A stretch of DNA of 64,000 nt from Palsa-1439 sp050015495 (GTDB lineage Bacteria > Verrucomicrobiota > Verrucomicrobiia > Palsa-1439). The position numbers and the translations under genes are program-made. The DNA is taken from assembly GCA_050015495.1 (NCBI GenBank), contig JBEKBH010000016.1, positions 16,105 to 80,104 of the forward strand. The letters are read 5' to 3'. The notes below the pieces were generated by a model. It saw only the letters and a list, made by a program, of their open reading frames with translations, ran no database searches and was not told where the DNA came from. How positions within the stretch are numbered: the stretch's first letter is position 1; every line of letters starts with the position of its first letter. This document shows, piece after piece, positions 23,866 through 31,481 of the stretch.

Positions 23866-25773
23866 CTACGGGACGAACCGAACGCGGTAGTAGCGGGCGG
23901 GCACGTTCGTTGCCCCACCCACGTCAATGTAGTTGGTAGTCTGAGATCCGATGCCGGGAAGAATCGTTTGTGAAGCGGTGATGTCCGCGAAGTTATCCGT
24001 GTAGTTGCCCGAGGCGTCGCCATTGGTAGCTTGCACCACATTCGTGCATCCGCCGCACGCCGTCCAGGTAATGTTCATGTCGGTTCCCTGAATGAAAGCG
24101 GATACGATGGCGAACGGGATTTGAAGCTCGTAGGCTCCGATATCGACGTGCGCACCTGACTTCCGTGGCAAGCCGCGCTGGTCCGTGGTGAGATTGTAGG
24201 GAGCGGACAGCACCGCGTCGTCGCCCGCGTCGATGGCGGGGCTGCCGGGCAGCAGGGCACAGGTGGGAGTGGGACCGCCGTTATTGGCGAGCGGACCAAG
24301 TTGTGGATCGACGTTTAACAGATCGCTGGGTCCGAAACCGCTGCTGCTGCTATCCGTCGTTCCGATCAAGTTGTGCCCCAGCGAGGTGAAGCTGCCGGAG
24401 ACATCCGGTCCGCTTCCCGCCGCTGAGTTGCTGGCGATGATGGTATTCAGAAGCTGTGAGCCACCGCCAAGGCCGCCGGCGCTGCCAGGGCTGCCGTTGA
24501 CGCCCGCGCTGCCGCCGCCCGCCCCACCACCGGCTTGACCGCCTTGGGCTGTAAAATTGCTGGCAATGGTGCAATTCCAGAGGGTGGCTCCGCCGGTCAT
24601 ACCGCCCCCGCTACCACCGTTGCCGCCGTAGCCACCATTGCCGGGCTGGCAGTTGAAAGGACAGCTGGCGGGCCCGCCACTGCCGCCACTGCCCGTGGAG
24701 TTGCCATAGATGGTGCAATTGACCAACATGCCTCCACCGCAAATCCCACCGCCACTGCCACCGCTACCGCCGGGTGCGCCGTTGAAGAAGAAGGGAGAAT
24801 ATCCGTATCCCTCGCCCCCACCCCCACCGCTACCGGCGGAGTTGGCGTAGATGGCGCAATTACTCACCGTCAGTGTGCCCCCATTGTAAATTCCCCCACC
24901 GCTACCGCCGCTCCCACCGGGGTTGTCAAAGTCAGAGAACCCGCCGTTACCGCAGGAGTTACTGCTGATCGCACACCCACTCATCGTGAGTGCGCCAATG
25001 TTATAAATCCCCCCACCAGAGCCGGCGCTGCCGGTTGGGTAAGCCTCAGCCCCGTCGTTGCCCCCGCCTGTGGCGTTGCCGCTGATAGTGGAACCGTTCA
25101 CCGTCAGCACACCCGCATTGTAAATCCCCCCACCGTTGCCGGAAGAGGCAGAGTAATTGACCGCTGGCTGGTTGCCAGGGCCGGTCGAGTTGCCACTGAT
25201 GATGCAATTGCTCACCGTGAGCGTGCCTGTGTTGTAGATTCCCCCACCATCGCCTGTTTTGCCGGTAGGCAGGTAAAGCGGGTTGTGCCGCGTGGCATTT
25301 CCGATGACAGCGAAATCGGTCAGGAACAGGGTGCCCGCGTTGTATATCCCGGCGCCACAAAGCTGCGTATAATTTTTATAGGGATAATCGTCGGGATTAC
25401 CACCTGAGATGGTCAGCCCCGAGATGCTGACTGTGACCGTGTCGTTGGAGATGGTAAACACGCGGCGGGCCGGAAACGAACCCTGAACAATGGCCAGATT
25501 GGTTGAGCCGGGACCCACAATACTCATGGTATTCGTGATCACCAAGTCGCCACTGGATAATGAGATGGTGCTGGTGACATTGGAGAACAGGATGGTTCCA
25601 CCGCCGCCACCCGCACTTGCATCCGAGATCGCTTGGCGAAGGGATCCGGGTCCGGAGTCGGATGTATTGGTAACGAAAAATGTCTGTCCCCAGGCCGTAT
25701 TCACCAGGAGCGCCAAGGCAACAACAGGCAAACTCACCGTACCGAATCGGGATGCAGCAAGTTTGGGTTTCAT
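23866..25773 (-). CDS. Secreted parallel beta-helix protein (choice-of-anchor Q type)
   Basis: This 635-residue protein has a signal peptide ending at VNTAWGQ. The mature protein starts TFFVTNTSDSGPGSLRQAI, the CSLREA-like opening common in right-handed beta-helix surface proteins. Many GG.GGGIYN.G.L..S.C.I..N turns follow (residues about 120-440), with extremely Gly/Ser-rich inserts. A choice-of-anchor Q segment comes next: LGPLANNGGPTPTCALLPGS, then AIDAGD and DQRG.PR. The last ~75 residues form the shared module ending ARYYRVRFVP. The role is probably adhesive or polysaccharide-binding at the surface. Its promoter and leader closely resemble those of the gene at 37193. Confidence 0.88.
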   Translation of the reverse strand: MKPKLAASRFGTVSLPVVALALLVNTAWGQTFFVTNTSDSGPGSLRQAISDASAGGGGGTILFSNVTSTISLSSGDLVITNTMSIVGPGSTNLAIVQGSFPARRVFTISNDTVTVSISGLTISGGNPDDYPYKNYTQLCGAGIYNAGTLFLTDFAVIGNATRHNPLYLPTGKTGDGGGIYNTGTLTVSNCIISGNSTGPGNQPAVNYSASSGNGGGIYNAGVLTVNGSTISGNATGGGNDGAEAYPTGSAGSGGGIYNIGALTMSGCAISSNSCGNGGFSDFDNPGGSGGSGGGIYNGGTLTVSNCAIYANSAGSGGGGGEGYGYSPFFFNGAPGGSGGSGGGICGGGMLVNCTIYGNSTGSGGSGGPASCPFNCQPGNGGYGGNGGSGGGMTGGATLWNCTIASNFTAQGGQAGGGAGGGSAGVNGSPGSAGGLGGGSQLLNTIIASNSAAGSGPDVSGSFTSLGHNLIGTTDSSSSGFGPSDLLNVDPQLGPLANNGGPTPTCALLPGSPAIDAGDDAVLSAPYNLTTDQRGLPRKSGAHVDIGAYELQIPFAIVSAFIQGTDMNITWTACGGCTNVVQATNGDASGNYTDNFADITASQTILPGIGSQTTNYIDVGGATNVPARYYRVRFVP

Positions 25774-25908
25774 CGGTTAGCCCTCATCATTCGTCACGGA
25801 AAATCACGCGCTCCCAGCCTCGCGCAGACAGGACGTGTCAGGTCGGGCATACGGCCCCGCAAACTCAATCTTAGCTGACTTATAGGCCTGCGGGTATCAG
25901 GACTGCAA
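25774..25908 (-). promoter_or_regulatory. Promoter and 5' leader shared with the 37193-38704 gene
   Basis: On the minus strand, TTGCAG (25903-25908), an 18-nt spacer and TATAAG (25879-25884) form a promoter. The following ~100-nt leader contains GGGCC, CCGAC and CGTCCTGTCTGCGCGAG, which reappear in the same order downstream of a matching promoter at 38970-38999. The rest of 25909-26074 shows no gene. Confidence 0.6.
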
Positions 25909-26074
25909 GACATTTCAACTGGCGATCTCGACGAGGAAGACCGCACAGGGAGGTACGTCCGCCACGAGCGAAATTGGGATGCACGGACTGCGAGCGAATC
26001 ACCTATTGGCTACCGCTCCGGCCGATGGGCGGAGCCGGGAAGCCGAGTTGCCTCTGAGCGGCTGGATGTCGGCC

Positions 26075-26560
26075 TCAGCGATTGACGGCGCTGCTGGCTG
26101 GGATTGGCGGTCGCGAGGGGATGGCGATTCTTTTCAGCCTTCGCGCCCCGACATCCTGCTGGTCGACGAGAACGAGTTCCCTGGTTTCCAGAGCAAAGCG
26201 CCACTCTTGGCGGACGGTCTTCACGAAACCTCCCGAACGATAGGCTGGCAGATGGCGCGAGATGGAAAACTCGACCCCGACCGGAGTTTTCTTCCACGAC
26301 GCACCCCGCTCTTCGATCTTGGCCTGCGACAGTTTCCCGGGCATCCCGCCCGCGGCATAGAGGCTTTCGACATGACGACTGAACAGATTCTTGAACAGGT
26401 CGGTCGGCTCGCCGAGGCCATCCCACGTGGCGCAGGCTTTCCGGAAGGCCTGCTCGAGTGCAGGAAAATAGTGCGACCCGCAATAGAATCTTCCTTGCAC
26501 GCCCCAACCGGGGCCCGCGTCTTGGCCACAGTCCGGCCACTGACAAAGCGTGTCGCTCAT
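26075..26560 (-). CDS. Hypothetical 161-aa protein with N-terminal Cys/His cluster
   Basis: I do not recognise this protein. It begins MSDTLCQWPDCGQDAGPGWG followed by FYCGSHY, giving C-x4-C-x15-C-x2-H, a probable small zinc knuckle. The middle contains RKACATWDGLGEPTDLFKNL, and the end is basic and proline-rich. There is no signal peptide or membrane helix, so it is probably cytoplasmic. It is the first gene after the intact Flp pilin gene (166 bp downstream, same strand), the position that TMTC and STAS genes hold after the two broken pilin copies. An overlapping frame on the plus strand is longer but has no features. Confidence 0.55.
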   Translation of the reverse strand: MSDTLCQWPDCGQDAGPGWGVQGRFYCGSHYFPALEQAFRKACATWDGLGEPTDLFKNLFSRHVESLYAAGGMPGKLSQAKIEERGASWKKTPVGVEFSISRHLPAYRSGGFVKTVRQEWRFALETRELVLVDQQDVGARRLKRIAIPSRPPIPASSAVNR

Positions 26561-26725
26561 AATCGTCTCGTCGGGGTGACGCGCGAAAGCTTAGCCCTGT
26601 CCGTCTCCGAATTCAACGGCAAACCGGGCGTGTGCGTCTGACTTGAGGAGTAGTATCCCGTCTCGCGTCGGCTGCGGCAGCGTCTGCCGCCAGGTCGGGG
26701 TTGTGAAACCCGGTCCTTCTCGACC

Positions 26726-26899
26726 TCAGGGCAGGTTCGCGTTGATCGACGATAACGTGTTATTTATGTGCTTGCCGAGGCCCTTTAATACGGTAATCGC
26801 CACGATGGCAATGAGAGCCAGAATCAGCGAGTATTCGACCAGACTTTGGCCCTTTCGCGATCGGAACATTCTGGAGATCTTCTGAATCGTCCTCTTCAT
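26726..26899 (-). CDS. Flp/Fap-type pilin (class IVb)
   Basis: This 57-residue precursor has the start ATG at 26897-26899. The short basic leader MKRTIQKISRMFRSRKGQ is followed by SLVEYSLILALIAIVAITVL. The Glu at +5 relative to the cleavage site and the Glu-Tyr pair are the Flp signature. It ends LSSINANLP. Flp pilins build Tad pili for adhesion, but no Tad assembly genes are in the window, so it is an orphan or depends on a distant locus. A double-hairpin leader lies 36-100 nt upstream. Two deletion derivatives of this same gene sit at 29231 and 30074. Confidence 0.92.
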   Translation of the reverse strand: MKRTIQKISRMFRSRKGQSLVEYSLILALIAIVAITVLKGLGKHINNTLSSINANLP

Positions 26900-26934
26900 A
26901 AGATATGTTACCAACACTGTAGCGCAGGTGATGC

Positions 26935-26998
26935 GGGCCGTCTGTGGGGGGAAACCCTGTTTCCTCTGTAGGGGAAAACCCCTACACACGGCCGGATA
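26935..26998 (-). promoter_or_regulatory. Double-hairpin leader element, copy A (before intact pilin)
   Basis: On the minus strand it reads TGTGTAGGGGTTTTCCCCTA, then CAGAGGAAACAGGGTTTCCC, then CCCACAGACGGCC. Two GGGG...CCCC stems with TTT loops are separated by CAGAGGAAACA. The same architecture occurs at 29367, 30207 and 30652. It ends 36 nt before the pilin ATG. Confidence 0.65.
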
Positions 26999-27050
26999 CG
27001 AAGATGGGCAGGGCCGAGACACTCCGCAAAGACGCCGCCTCGCCTCCCGC

Positions 27051-29180
27051 CTACTGACTGCCTTGCAATCGCGCCAACGCGTCTCTCGTCGGGGCAAAAC
27101 CCGGCCGGAGTTTCAGTGCTTGCTCGTAGTGCTCGATAGCCTCGGTCGTGCGGCCCAGTTTCTCCAGCGCGAGCCCCAGATTGTCGTGCGCCTCGGCGTA
27201 ATCCGGGTTAATCCGCAGGGCCAGTTCGAAGTGCGCGATGGCTTCCTTGATCTTGCCCGTCCGCGCCAAAGCCAGCCCCAGATTGCCGTGCGCCTCCGCG
27301 TCATCGGGCTTCGTGTGCAACGCCTGTTGATAATGCCCGATTGCCTCGCTGGCCTTCCCTTCCAGCAAGAAGGCATTTCCCAAATCGTAGTGCGCCTCGG
27401 CGTAATCGGGGCTGATCTGCAGGGCCAGTTCAAATTGTGCGATGGCATCCTTGGTTCTGGCCGTTCGCGCCAAAGCCAGCCCCAGATTGTAGTGCGCCGT
27501 GGCGGAATCCGGTATGGTCCGCAACGCCTGCTCGTAATGCCTGATGGCCTCGCTGACCTTCCCCTCACGGAGGAGGGCATTTGCCAGGTTGTTGTGCGCC
27601 ACAGCGTCATCGGGCGTGATCCGCAGGGCTTGCTCGTAGTGTTCCACCGCTTCCCGCACCTTGCCCAACCTCACCAGGATCCATCCAGAAGAGAAATTCG
27701 CACTGGCGGAATAGGGATTGATTTGTAACGCTTGCTCCTCCTGCCGGATGGCCTCTGGAAACCGGCCCAACTGACCGAGCACATGCCCCAATATCACGTG
27801 CGCCTCACACACTTGCGGCGCAATGTCGACGCCCCGCTGGGCGTAGGGGAGCGCCTCACCAGCCCTCTCTTGGTCTGATAACTCGGTCGCGAGCGACCGG
27901 TTCGCCTCTTCGGAACCCGGGAACTCCGCCAAGGTGGCTCGGTGCATGGTTTCGTCATCGCGCCAGTCCGGAATCAAGCGGCGGGTGCTGATAGCGAAGG
28001 CGCATAGCTCACACGCCAGCAGCCCGACCAGCAGGCCCCGTACCGTCGGCGTCGAACGCCGCCACAGCCACACTCCCGCCGCGCCAACCAACAGCAATAG
28101 CGGCACCGTCGCCTCGTAGGCATAGCGTAGCGCGACCACTTGCCGACCGTTCGGCATAAGAGGAGACATGGGAAGAGCCAGCGCCAGGTACGCTCCCCAA
28201 GCCACCACCAGCGTCGGCAGGCGCCGTCTTTCCATGACAGCCATCGCCGAGAGGATGACAACCACGAGCACCGATGCCGACACCGTCCACGAACCAAGCG
28301 GCACGTCCGAAACGTAGTTGGGCGACAAATGAGACGGCCAGCCCAGTTTCAACGGATAAAACGCCAGACTCTCGAACGCGCGGGACGCGCGCGCCGATAG
28401 CGAGATTGCCGCCAACGGGGTCATCGGACCGCTCCACCGCGACTCGGTGATCACCGTCGCCGCACCCACCATTCCCGCGATGCCTATCATCACCGCCTTC
28501 TCCAACACCAACTGGCCCCAGCCCAGCCGCTCGTGGCGCCGGAGTGGGAAGTAATCGATGGCCAGCATGACAAACGGCAGCGATACCACCGTCGGTTTGC
28601 ACAACAGCGCCGTCACATATAATCCCCACACCACCCGCCGCCGCACGCCAGCCGTGTAGGCCCAAAGGCAACTGATCCCAAACGTTGTGCACAGTAGTTG
28701 CGTTCGCACCGCCATCCACGCCACCGATTCCGTTTGCAACGGATGAATCGCGAACACCACCGCCCCCCACACGGCCATCGACAGCCGCTCGCTCGTGGTC
28801 AGGGATGTCGCGCCCAGGAGCGTCCACAGGAACCCGAACACGAGCGCGGCATCGAGCGCGTGCAAGAACACGCTGGTTACGTGGTGACCCGCCGCATTCA
28901 TTCCCCATATCTGGTAGTCCAGAACGTGGGACAACCGCACCAAGGGTTGATAGTACGCGTCGGTGGATGTGAACGCCCATTTCACGGCGTTCCAGGTGAG
29001 GCCGCCCCAGCGTATCGACTGGCGCAGATACTCTGTATCGTCTACTTTGAGAAACCCCCCGCGCGTGCTCGGCCAATACAGCCACAGCGCGCCGGCAAAA
29101 ATCGTCAGCGCCATTCCCACCAACGCTGTCCGGCTGACATTCTGGCAAATCAAGAGCCGGGTGAAGATAAAACGCTTCAC
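27051..29180 (-). CDS. TMTC-like polytopic membrane protein with C-terminal TPRs (paralogue 2)
   Basis: About 709 residues. The N-terminal half has about ten membrane helices, with TRGGFLKVDDTEYLRQS after helix 1 and FAIHPLQTESVAWMAVRTQ, matching the TMTC/GT-C family. The C-terminal half has about eight TPRs in near-identical units such as AHNNLANALLREGKVSEAIRHYEQAL, so the TPR block has probably expanded recently. The start is uncertain. GTG at 29180 keeps the first helix intact, ATG at 29114 would shorten it, and a longer open frame to 29318 reads through the broken pilin copy B. It follows that broken pilin by about 50 bp. Confidence 0.85.
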   Translation of the reverse strand: MKRFIFTRLLICQNVSRTALVGMALTIFAGALWLYWPSTRGGFLKVDDTEYLRQSIRWGGLTWNAVKWAFTSTDAYYQPLVRLSHVLDYQIWGMNAAGHHVTSVFLHALDAALVFGFLWTLLGATSLTTSERLSMAVWGAVVFAIHPLQTESVAWMAVRTQLLCTTFGISCLWAYTAGVRRRVVWGLYVTALLCKPTVVSLPFVMLAIDYFPLRRHERLGWGQLVLEKAVMIGIAGMVGAATVITESRWSGPMTPLAAISLSARASRAFESLAFYPLKLGWPSHLSPNYVSDVPLGSWTVSASVLVVVILSAMAVMERRRLPTLVVAWGAYLALALPMSPLMPNGRQVVALRYAYEATVPLLLLVGAAGVWLWRRSTPTVRGLLVGLLACELCAFAISTRRLIPDWRDDETMHRATLAEFPGSEEANRSLATELSDQERAGEALPYAQRGVDIAPQVCEAHVILGHVLGQLGRFPEAIRQEEQALQINPYSASANFSSGWILVRLGKVREAVEHYEQALRITPDDAVAHNNLANALLREGKVSEAIRHYEQALRTIPDSATAHYNLGLALARTARTKDAIAQFELALQISPDYAEAHYDLGNAFLLEGKASEAIGHYQQALHTKPDDAEAHGNLGLALARTGKIKEAIAHFELALRINPDYAEAHDNLGLALEKLGRTTEAIEHYEQALKLRPGFAPTRDALARLQGSQ

Positions 29181-29230
29181 GCCTTCCGAGTGCCCCGAGT
29201 CCGGATTGCGCAACCCGACCCTCGTGCGTC

Positions 29231-29297
29231 TCACGGCAGCTCCGCGTTGATCGGTGACAAGATGATGTTGTTGATGCGCTTGACGAGGCCTCTTCAT
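29231..29297 (-). pseudogene. Flp pilin remnant B (internal deletion)
   Basis: The ATG and next two codons of the pilin (ATGAAGAGG) are kept at 29289-29297. The leader and hydrophobic helix are missing. The C-terminal 18 codons follow one base out of frame, reading GLVKRINNIILSPINAELP and then a stop. The intact pilin at 26726 ends GLGKHINNTLSSINANLP. The match continues about 20 bp past the stop. Copy C has the same join. Confidence 0.8.
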
Positions 29298-29366
29298 ACG
29301 TGGATTCGCCCGCTTCAAGGCGTATTTCCGAACGACTACCGCACTGTATGAATAACGCAGGCGGTG

Positions 29367-29427
29367 CAGGCTGTCTGTGGGGGAAACCCCTGTTTTTACT
29401 GCCGGGGAAACCCCCTACGCGTGGCGG
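29367..29427 (-). promoter_or_regulatory. Double-hairpin leader element, copy B
   Basis: The minus strand carries GCGTAGGGGGTTTCCCCGGC, then AGTAAAAACAGGGGTTTCCC, then CCACAGACAGCC. Both GGGG/CCCC stems are perfect. About 70 nt separate it from the start of pilin remnant B, and that spacer is also similar to copy C. Confidence 0.65.
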
Positions 29428-29497
29428 GACCAACGGCAGAAGGCGGCGTTAGCCACCAATGCCAAATCGGATGAGGAGAGGAACGAGAAGTGAAATC

Positions 29498-29572
29498 TGG
29501 AGCCGGCGGGAGGAATTGAACACTCCATCTGCTGATTATGGTTCAGCCGCTCTACCGTTAAGCTAAGCCGGC
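29498..29572 (-). tRNA. Degenerate tRNA-like gene, anticodon position CAU (probable pseudo-tRNA)
   Basis: The acceptor strands GCCGGC/GCCGGC, a D arm TAGCTTAACGGTAGAGC, an anticodon stem GCTGA/TCAGC, a T loop TTCAATT and an encoded CCA are all present. Three faults are visible. Position 33 is C instead of the near-universal T (loop ACCATAA). The T stem has an extra T (GGAGTG against CCTCC). The seventh acceptor pair is T-C. With the T removed, GGAGG/CCTCC pairs perfectly. It is therefore probably decayed. It stands between leader copy B and the STAS gene. Confidence 0.6.
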
Positions 29573-29631
29573 GCACAAAGCGATCAATCGACATCTTCTA
29601 AATGACTTGAGCCCGCAACCATCTTGCCTTC

Positions 29632-30018
29632 TCAGTCTGGCGGTGTGGACGGTTGCCGTGACCCTACCACCGGCAAGCGGAACGCTTGCAGGGCTTGCGG
29701 TAGGTCGTTGTAGAACTCCATCAAGTCGCTCATTGCGACAAGGTTGGCCAGTTGCTGGATAGCTTGAGGGAGTCCGACGTACTTCAGGTCCCCACCGCGA
29801 ACCCGCGCGTGGTGGGCGAAACTGATCAACTCTTTCAGTTGCGCACTGCCGATGTAGGTGACATGCGAGCATTCGAGGACGATGCAGGGCGTGAACTCCT
29901 CCATTCTGCGCATCAACATGGTCCCGAATTGTGTGAAGGCCACGGCGTCGAGCGCCCCAGTCATCTCGATGACTTCCACACCGCTGACGTGATTCCACTT
30001 GATTTGCAGTCCTCTCAT
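29632..30018 (-). CDS. STAS-domain protein (anti-sigma factor antagonist-like)
   Basis: The ATG at 30016-30018 gives a 128-residue protein, MRGLQIKWNHVSGVEVIEMT. The STAS fold is recognisable: GALDAVAFTQFGTMLMRRM, then PCIVLECSHVTYIGSAQLKEL with Ser at the usual phosphorylation position, then HHARVRGGDLKYVGLPQAIQQL and LPQALQAF at the end. Such proteins switch anti-sigma factors or other partners by Ser phosphorylation. No anti-sigma kinase or sigma factor is adjacent. It follows pilin remnant C by 55 bp, so it may be expressed from leader copy C. Confidence 0.85.
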   Translation of the reverse strand: MRGLQIKWNHVSGVEVIEMTGALDAVAFTQFGTMLMRRMEEFTPCIVLECSHVTYIGSAQLKELISFAHHARVRGGDLKYVGLPQAIQQLANLVAMSDLMEFYNDLPQALQAFRLPVVGSRQPSTPPD

Positions 30019-30073
30019 GCTCGATGTCCAGCCGGTTGAACGGCATGGCGCAGAAACCCGACCCTCGCGCACC

Positions 30074-30137
30074 TCACGGCAGCTTCGCGTTGATCGATGA
30101 CAAGATGTTGTCCCTGCGCTTGCCGAGACCTCTTCAT
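30074..30137 (-). pseudogene. Flp pilin remnant C (same internal deletion)
   Basis: ATGAAGAGG at 30129-30137 is followed, one base out of frame, by codons for GLGKRRDNILSSINAKLP and a stop at 30074-30076. The deletion junction matches copy B exactly, so one deletion was duplicated rather than two arising separately. The short upstream spacer also matches copy B. Confidence 0.8.
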
Positions 30138-30206
30138 ACCTGGATTCACGCTCTTCAAGGCGTATCTCCGAACGAATGCCGCACGATATAAGTAGCGCAG
30201 GCAGCA

Positions 30207-30268
30207 CGGGCTGTCTGTGGGGGAAAGCCCTGTTTTTTCTGGCGGGGAAACCCCCGACACATGGCGGG
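30207..30268 (-). promoter_or_regulatory. Double-hairpin leader element, copy C
   Basis: The minus strand carries GTGTCGGGGGTTTCCCCGCC, then AGAAAAAACAGGGCTTTCCC, then CCACAGACAGCC. The second stem has a C in place of one G (GGGC), next to the CCC side, so the helix is weakened there. It occupies the gap between the HTH gene at 30351 and pilin remnant C. Confidence 0.65.
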
Positions 30269-30350
30269 ACACCCACGGCAGTAATTGGGGACATCCGGCG
30301 GTGTCAGCCACCGATGCCGAATCGGACGATGAGAGGAACGAGGACGCAAC

Positions 30351-30620
30351 TCACAAGCTCGTCTTGATTGGTTTTCTGGCGGGTCGCCCTTGTTGGATGG
30401 CGTGCTGCCGGAGCGTCCTCGCGTCTCCGATATGCAGTTTCTTCTTGATGCGGGCCAGGTAACCTTCCACCGTTTTGACGCTGACCTGTAGTTCCTCGGC
30501 AGTCTGGCTCGGGCCATACCCGCAGCCGAGAAGTTGGAAGACCTCCCGTTCGCGCTGGCTCAGGCCGGTAAAGGGAGCCATCGTTTCGGTGGGACTCCCG
30601 GTGATTGCAGCCTTCTGCAT
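30351..30620 (-). CDS. LuxR/NarL-type HTH protein lacking a receiver domain
   Basis: This 89-residue protein is almost only a DNA-binding domain: LSQREREVFQLLGCGYGPSQ, then TAEELQVSVKTVEGYLARIKKKL and a short tail. It closely resembles residues about 150-215 of the adjacent full-length response regulator (LSDRELVVFQLLGTGYGPSQ), so it is probably a truncated duplicate. Without a receiver it would bind DNA independently of phosphorylation, or compete with the full regulator by forming mixed dimers. The ATG at 30618-30620 follows leader copy D by about 30 nt. Confidence 0.85.
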   Translation of the reverse strand: MQKAAITGSPTETMAPFTGLSQREREVFQLLGCGYGPSQTAEELQVSVKTVEGYLARIKKKLHIGDARTLRQHAIQQGRPARKPIKTSL

Positions 30621-30651
30621 GCATGTATTTCTAGCGCGAACGAGGAGGTAT

Positions 30652-30708
30652 GTCTGTGAGGGGAACCCCTGTTTCTTCTGAGAGGGGAAAGCCTGACACG
30701 ATGGTTGG
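30652..30708 (-). promoter_or_regulatory. Double-hairpin leader element, copy D (before HTH gene)
   Basis: The minus strand carries CGTGTCAGGCTTTCCCCTCT, then CAGAAGAAACAGGGGTTCCC, then CTCACAGACATACC. The second hairpin and the ACAGAC tail are well conserved; the first stem is degraded (AGGC/CCCC). It shows that the element can stand before a gene other than a pilin gene. Confidence 0.6.
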
Positions 30709-30734
30709 CGTCGTCAATCCGGAAACAGTCGGGA

Positions 30735-31481
30735 TTACGAAGCGTCGGGCGGCTGTCTTCGCGGGCGACGGCTGGATGGAACAGGGGGCGGTTGTCGCGA
30801 AGAGTCCGCGTTCGCACCGGTCCCGCCGAGCCTGTTCCACTGTATCGCTTGCTGGAGCAATTGCCGCCCGTCTTTCAGGAACAGCTTCTCCTTGATGCGC
30901 GCCATATAGCCTTCCACCGTTTTCACGCTCAGATGCAACTCATCCGCGATCTGGCTCGGGCCGTAACCGGTTCCGAGGAGTTGGAAGACGACCAATTCGC
31001 GGTCGCTGAGATTGTCCACGGAAAATCCCGCCGCGGTGGAATGGCCGACGCTGGCTTCCTTGAGGATCCGTGCGTCAACCGTCTCGCTCACGTGGATCTC
31101 GCCTTCCAGCACGCGGAGGATGGCCTGTCGGATCTTCGCCGCTCCTTCCCGTTTGGTGACGTACCCGCGTGCGCCCGCGCGGAGGGCGCGCTCGGCGTAC
31201 AGAGGCTCGTCATGCATGGACAGAACCAGCACCGACAAACCTTCGAAACGGGTCGTGATGTCTTTGATCAGGTCCGTGCCGTGACTGCCTTCCATGGAAA
31301 GATCGACAACCGCCATGTCGGGGCGCAAGGTCTGGATGGCCTGCAGGGTCTGGGCCGCGTCGGCCGCTTCCCCGCAGACGGTGAGATTCGGCTCGCGGTT
31401 GATCAGTTGCGTCAGCCAATCGCGCACCATCGGGTGATCGTCCGCAATGAGAATGCGCGTCTTGGGCGTTGGTTTGTTCAT
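30735..31481 (-). CDS. NarL/FixJ-type response regulator
   Basis: This 248-residue protein has a receiver domain at about 8-125: ILIADDHPMVRDWL, phosphoacceptor Asp in MAVVDLSMEGSHG, Ser in VLVLSMHDEP and Lys in GYVTKREG. A LuxR-type HTH (about 150-212) follows: DNLSDRELVVFQLLGTGYGP, then VKTVEGYMARIKEKL. A Pro/Arg-rich tail of about 30 residues is unusual for the family and may be non-homologous read-through. Its ATG overlaps the stop of the upstream kinase gene (ATGA), so the two form a translationally coupled two-component pair. Confidence 0.94.
   Translation of the reverse strand: MNKPTPKTRILIADDHPMVRDWLTQLINREPNLTVCGEAADAAQTLQAIQTLRPDMAVVDLSMEGSHGTDLIKDITTRFEGLSVLVLSMHDEPLYAERALRAGARGYVTKREGAAKIRQAILRVLEGEIHVSETVDARILKEASVGHSTAAGFSVDNLSDRELVVFQLLGTGYGPSQIADELHLSVKTVEGYMARIKEKLFLKDGRQLLQQAIQWNRLGGTGANADSSRQPPPVPSSRRPRRQPPDAS

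Noticed and set aside
25979..26641. 220-aa plus-strand frame
   Set aside because: The opposite frame (26075-26560) has a Cys/His cluster and better composition; the plus frame has no features.
26935..27000. Cyclic-di-GMP riboswitch
   Set aside because: The GGGG/CCCC double hairpin lacks the GEMM-I conserved core and tetraloop-receptor sequences.
29297..29318. Longer start for TMTC paralogue 2 beginning with the 'MKRPRQAHQQHH' stretch
   Set aside because: That stretch is the pilin remnant read out of frame, so it is unlikely to be part of the membrane protein.
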